A stretch of DNA of 64,000 nt from Cyclina sinensis (lineage: Eukaryota > Mollusca > Bivalvia > Venerida > Veneridae): assembly GCA_012932295.1 (NCBI GenBank), contig JAAONU010000006.1, positions 18,120,904 to 18,184,903 on the forward strand, in the 5' to 3' direction. The position numbers and the translations under genes were made by a program. Positions 23,001 to 64,000 of this stretch are shown here, piece after piece (the stretch's first letter is position 1; every line of letters begins with the position of its first letter). Below the pieces are notes generated by a model. The model was given only the letters and a program-made list of their open reading frames with translations, had not been told where the DNA came from and did not search any database.

Positions 23001-25101
23001 TTCTGTATCACACACAAGTCTGGGTTCTAAGCATTTGTTTCAATATCATAGATTTTTAAGTTCAGAAGTAGCTTACAAAGACGTCCATGAGTTCACAAGG
23101 CTATTTCTTGTAGTATTTTACACCGATTTTTTCCTGTTTGTTCATTATGTTAAACGGCCATTGTGTCATGAAGAAACTATACTTATAAAGAGATAGGTTA
23201 AAACCAAGAAAATTTCCTATATTTTCAATAAATTTGTAGTACAAACTTGACTATTACATATTCAAATATTACATTAATTATTCTACACAGACTAAAACAA
23301 TATGTGATTTTTGTTTCTTTAATCTATAACACTAACGATACAAAGTGCATGTATATCTATGTGTAGTTTTAACCACCATGTTAATAAAATAAATATATAC
23401 AGGAAATGAAAATAAATCACAGATTTACGATAGTCTAAACATTGCATAAAACACTATAAGAACATTGTCCTCTTATCTCAAACAACTGGTTAACACAAAT
23501 ACTTTTAAGACAAACATCTGGATAATACAAACACCCTTCTGTATTAAAATGGGCGTTCCAGACCAATTATATTTCTTCTGTGTTTTTTTTATCTTCACAT
23601 GGAATCTAAAATTTGTGTCAACTTAGGCAGACATCAAGGAAGGTAACATTTCATGAATCCTTACCATGCTAAATAATCTAAAAGAGATTTGTCAATCTTT
23701 CAGTTTGGACAGATCAATTGTTTGTGAGTGTGCTTATTAAAGATTTAATGACTGAATAGTGCTGACTATGATCAGACTGCATGGTTAGTCGCAGACAGGG
23801 CAAGGGCTATGGGAGGTTTTTTTTCTCTTCAAAGCTTTATGAGCAATAAGAAACTTGCCGGACAACATTTACTTAACCTGTCTGATGCTCTACAGATATC
23901 TTACTACAATTTTGGACTGAAATAATCAACCAGTATATCTATGCCTAAAACTTACACAATACTTTATTGATTTCTGTCTACGATTTGTCCTTTTGTCATC
24001 TGAATATACATGTACCTTACAGCTACACCAGCAATTCTACATTAGTTCACTAACTAAACAGTATCTCAACAGGTTGAATAATGACACTTTACTTTCTACT
24101 GTTACATTTACAAATCTTATCAACATATAGAACAATTCTAGCACATACAAAAGTAGTACAAAAAGTTGTGAAAATTCACTCCAACATAAACAAAACTTTC
24201 TTTAACATTTTAAGACGCAACCTATTTTGGATTATTTCAAGACCATTGTCAACTGAAGACCCTACGATATATTTACTCCTGTAAGACTTTTTATAAAGTA
24301 TTCTCAAACAATGTTGGATTTGTAAAGGTCTTAAGGCTTCCACATTTTTTTCATTTTGTCCTGAACAAATTGCGTCATTTTAAATCAATCTTCAGAGCTC
24401 TGATAAGCCACGCCCTCCCAAAGGTATGGATATGACTGTAACACAAATACATACAAAATCTATTCATTAAGAAAGAAACATTCATACTAGAAAAAGTCAC
24501 TACCAATCAATGAGAGCTCTGGACTTTTTCTTAACACAAATCATGACCTGGTTGACCTTAACATTTAAAACATCTCAGACACATTGTATATTGTTGTTCC
24601 TGTACATTTCATAAACACTGACAGATGGTTTTGTTGTGCAATATGTGGTAACTGTCAGAATTCATAATGACAGGTGAAAGCGAAAAAGTTCTAAGTTATA
24701 TAATGGAAATAGAACCTTTATGCTTTCAGCCATGGGTACGTAAAATGTATAACGTCTCACTTGCAGCTTCCTGTTTTCTAACAATCCTTCCTCAATGGAT
24801 TATTTGACCTATTTTAGATCTAAAAGCATCCTGACACAGTAATGAAAACTATGTTCTAACATAAATATTCATTATACAAAATGCCTTTGTTAACAACATT
24901 TATAACTATATACACAGTTATAGCTGGTTTTCACATTTTGTTATCATCCATCTACATAAAAATTCTATTTAAATAACTACCCTATTCAGACATTTCTCAA
25001 GTTTATCATTCTAACTGTAAATTTTACAGTAAAATTTACACCATTCTTTACTTTCTAGCTCGCATATACACATCAAGACAATTGCCAGCTCTCTGTGTAA
25101 C
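20056..25101. other. intergenic DNA and probable dynamin 3' UTR
   Basis: About 5 kb, mostly unique and AT-rich, between the converging gene ends. No coding exon recognised on either strand. Minus-strand AATAAA candidates occur near 21314 and 21234, so a long 3' UTR is possible. A poly-A run on the + strand lies at about 22820-22840. Confidence 0.5.
21655..21802. repeat. short tandem repeat with TGATCATGATCA palindromes
   Basis: Three imperfect units of AGAAAACAGATTTGAAAAC, GATCATGATTTGTACTGTTT and ATCATGATC. Confidence 0.75.

Positions 25102-64000
<38,899 letters not shown>

Overview
This is a eukaryotic nuclear window, most likely from a bivalve mollusc. Both genes are split by many GT-AG introns. 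The non-coding DNA is AT-rich and full of repeats carrying TGACCTTGACC-type motifs and elements bounded by GCTCACCTGAG / CTCAGGTGAGCTA, which I associate with bivalve genomes. The species cannot be fixed from the sequence alone.

Two protein genes lie tail to tail. On the + strand (1432 to 16448) are the last eleven coding exons of a STAT transcription factor: part of the DNA-binding domain, the linker, the SH2 domain, the tyrosine-phosphorylation segment and a long S/P-rich transactivation tail. Its 5' half (N-domain and most of the coiled coil) lies left of the window. Read literally, the STAT coding sequence has three frame breaks. On the - strand (25102 to 64000) is an almost complete dynamin GTPase: the exons join in phase to 820 codons plus stop, running from just before the P-loop to the proline-rich C-terminus. 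Only about the first 25 residues are missing.

Two features of the dynamin gene stand out. First, the PH-domain exon exists as three tandem, diverged, phase-identical versions (39331-39440, 38032-38144, 37292-37404). Including two of them would break the frame, so they look like mutually exclusive exons that change the lipid-contact part of the PH domain. Second, the 3' ends of exons 6 and 10, together with their 5' splice sites, have been amplified into minisatellites that run into the following introns (43/45-bp unit at 49940-51425; 63-bp unit at 45683-46743). They create many duplicate donor sites. A similar but weaker relation links the 32-bp arrays in the last STAT intron to the acceptor of the last STAT exon.

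The introns and the space between the genes hold at least nine minisatellite arrays and several DNA transposons with readable ends: a hAT-like element with 8-bp target duplication (2923-3962), a MULE-like element with 9-bp duplication (33779-34405), and TA-flanked inverted-repeat elements (27681-29233, 36808-37123). There are also tRNA-derived SINE remnants, truncated LINE-like tails, and a G-tract/A-tract block at 54230-54560. The region 20056 to 25101, between the gene ends, is mostly unique AT-rich DNA that probably includes the dynamin 3' UTR. No tRNA, rRNA or CRISPR feature is supported.
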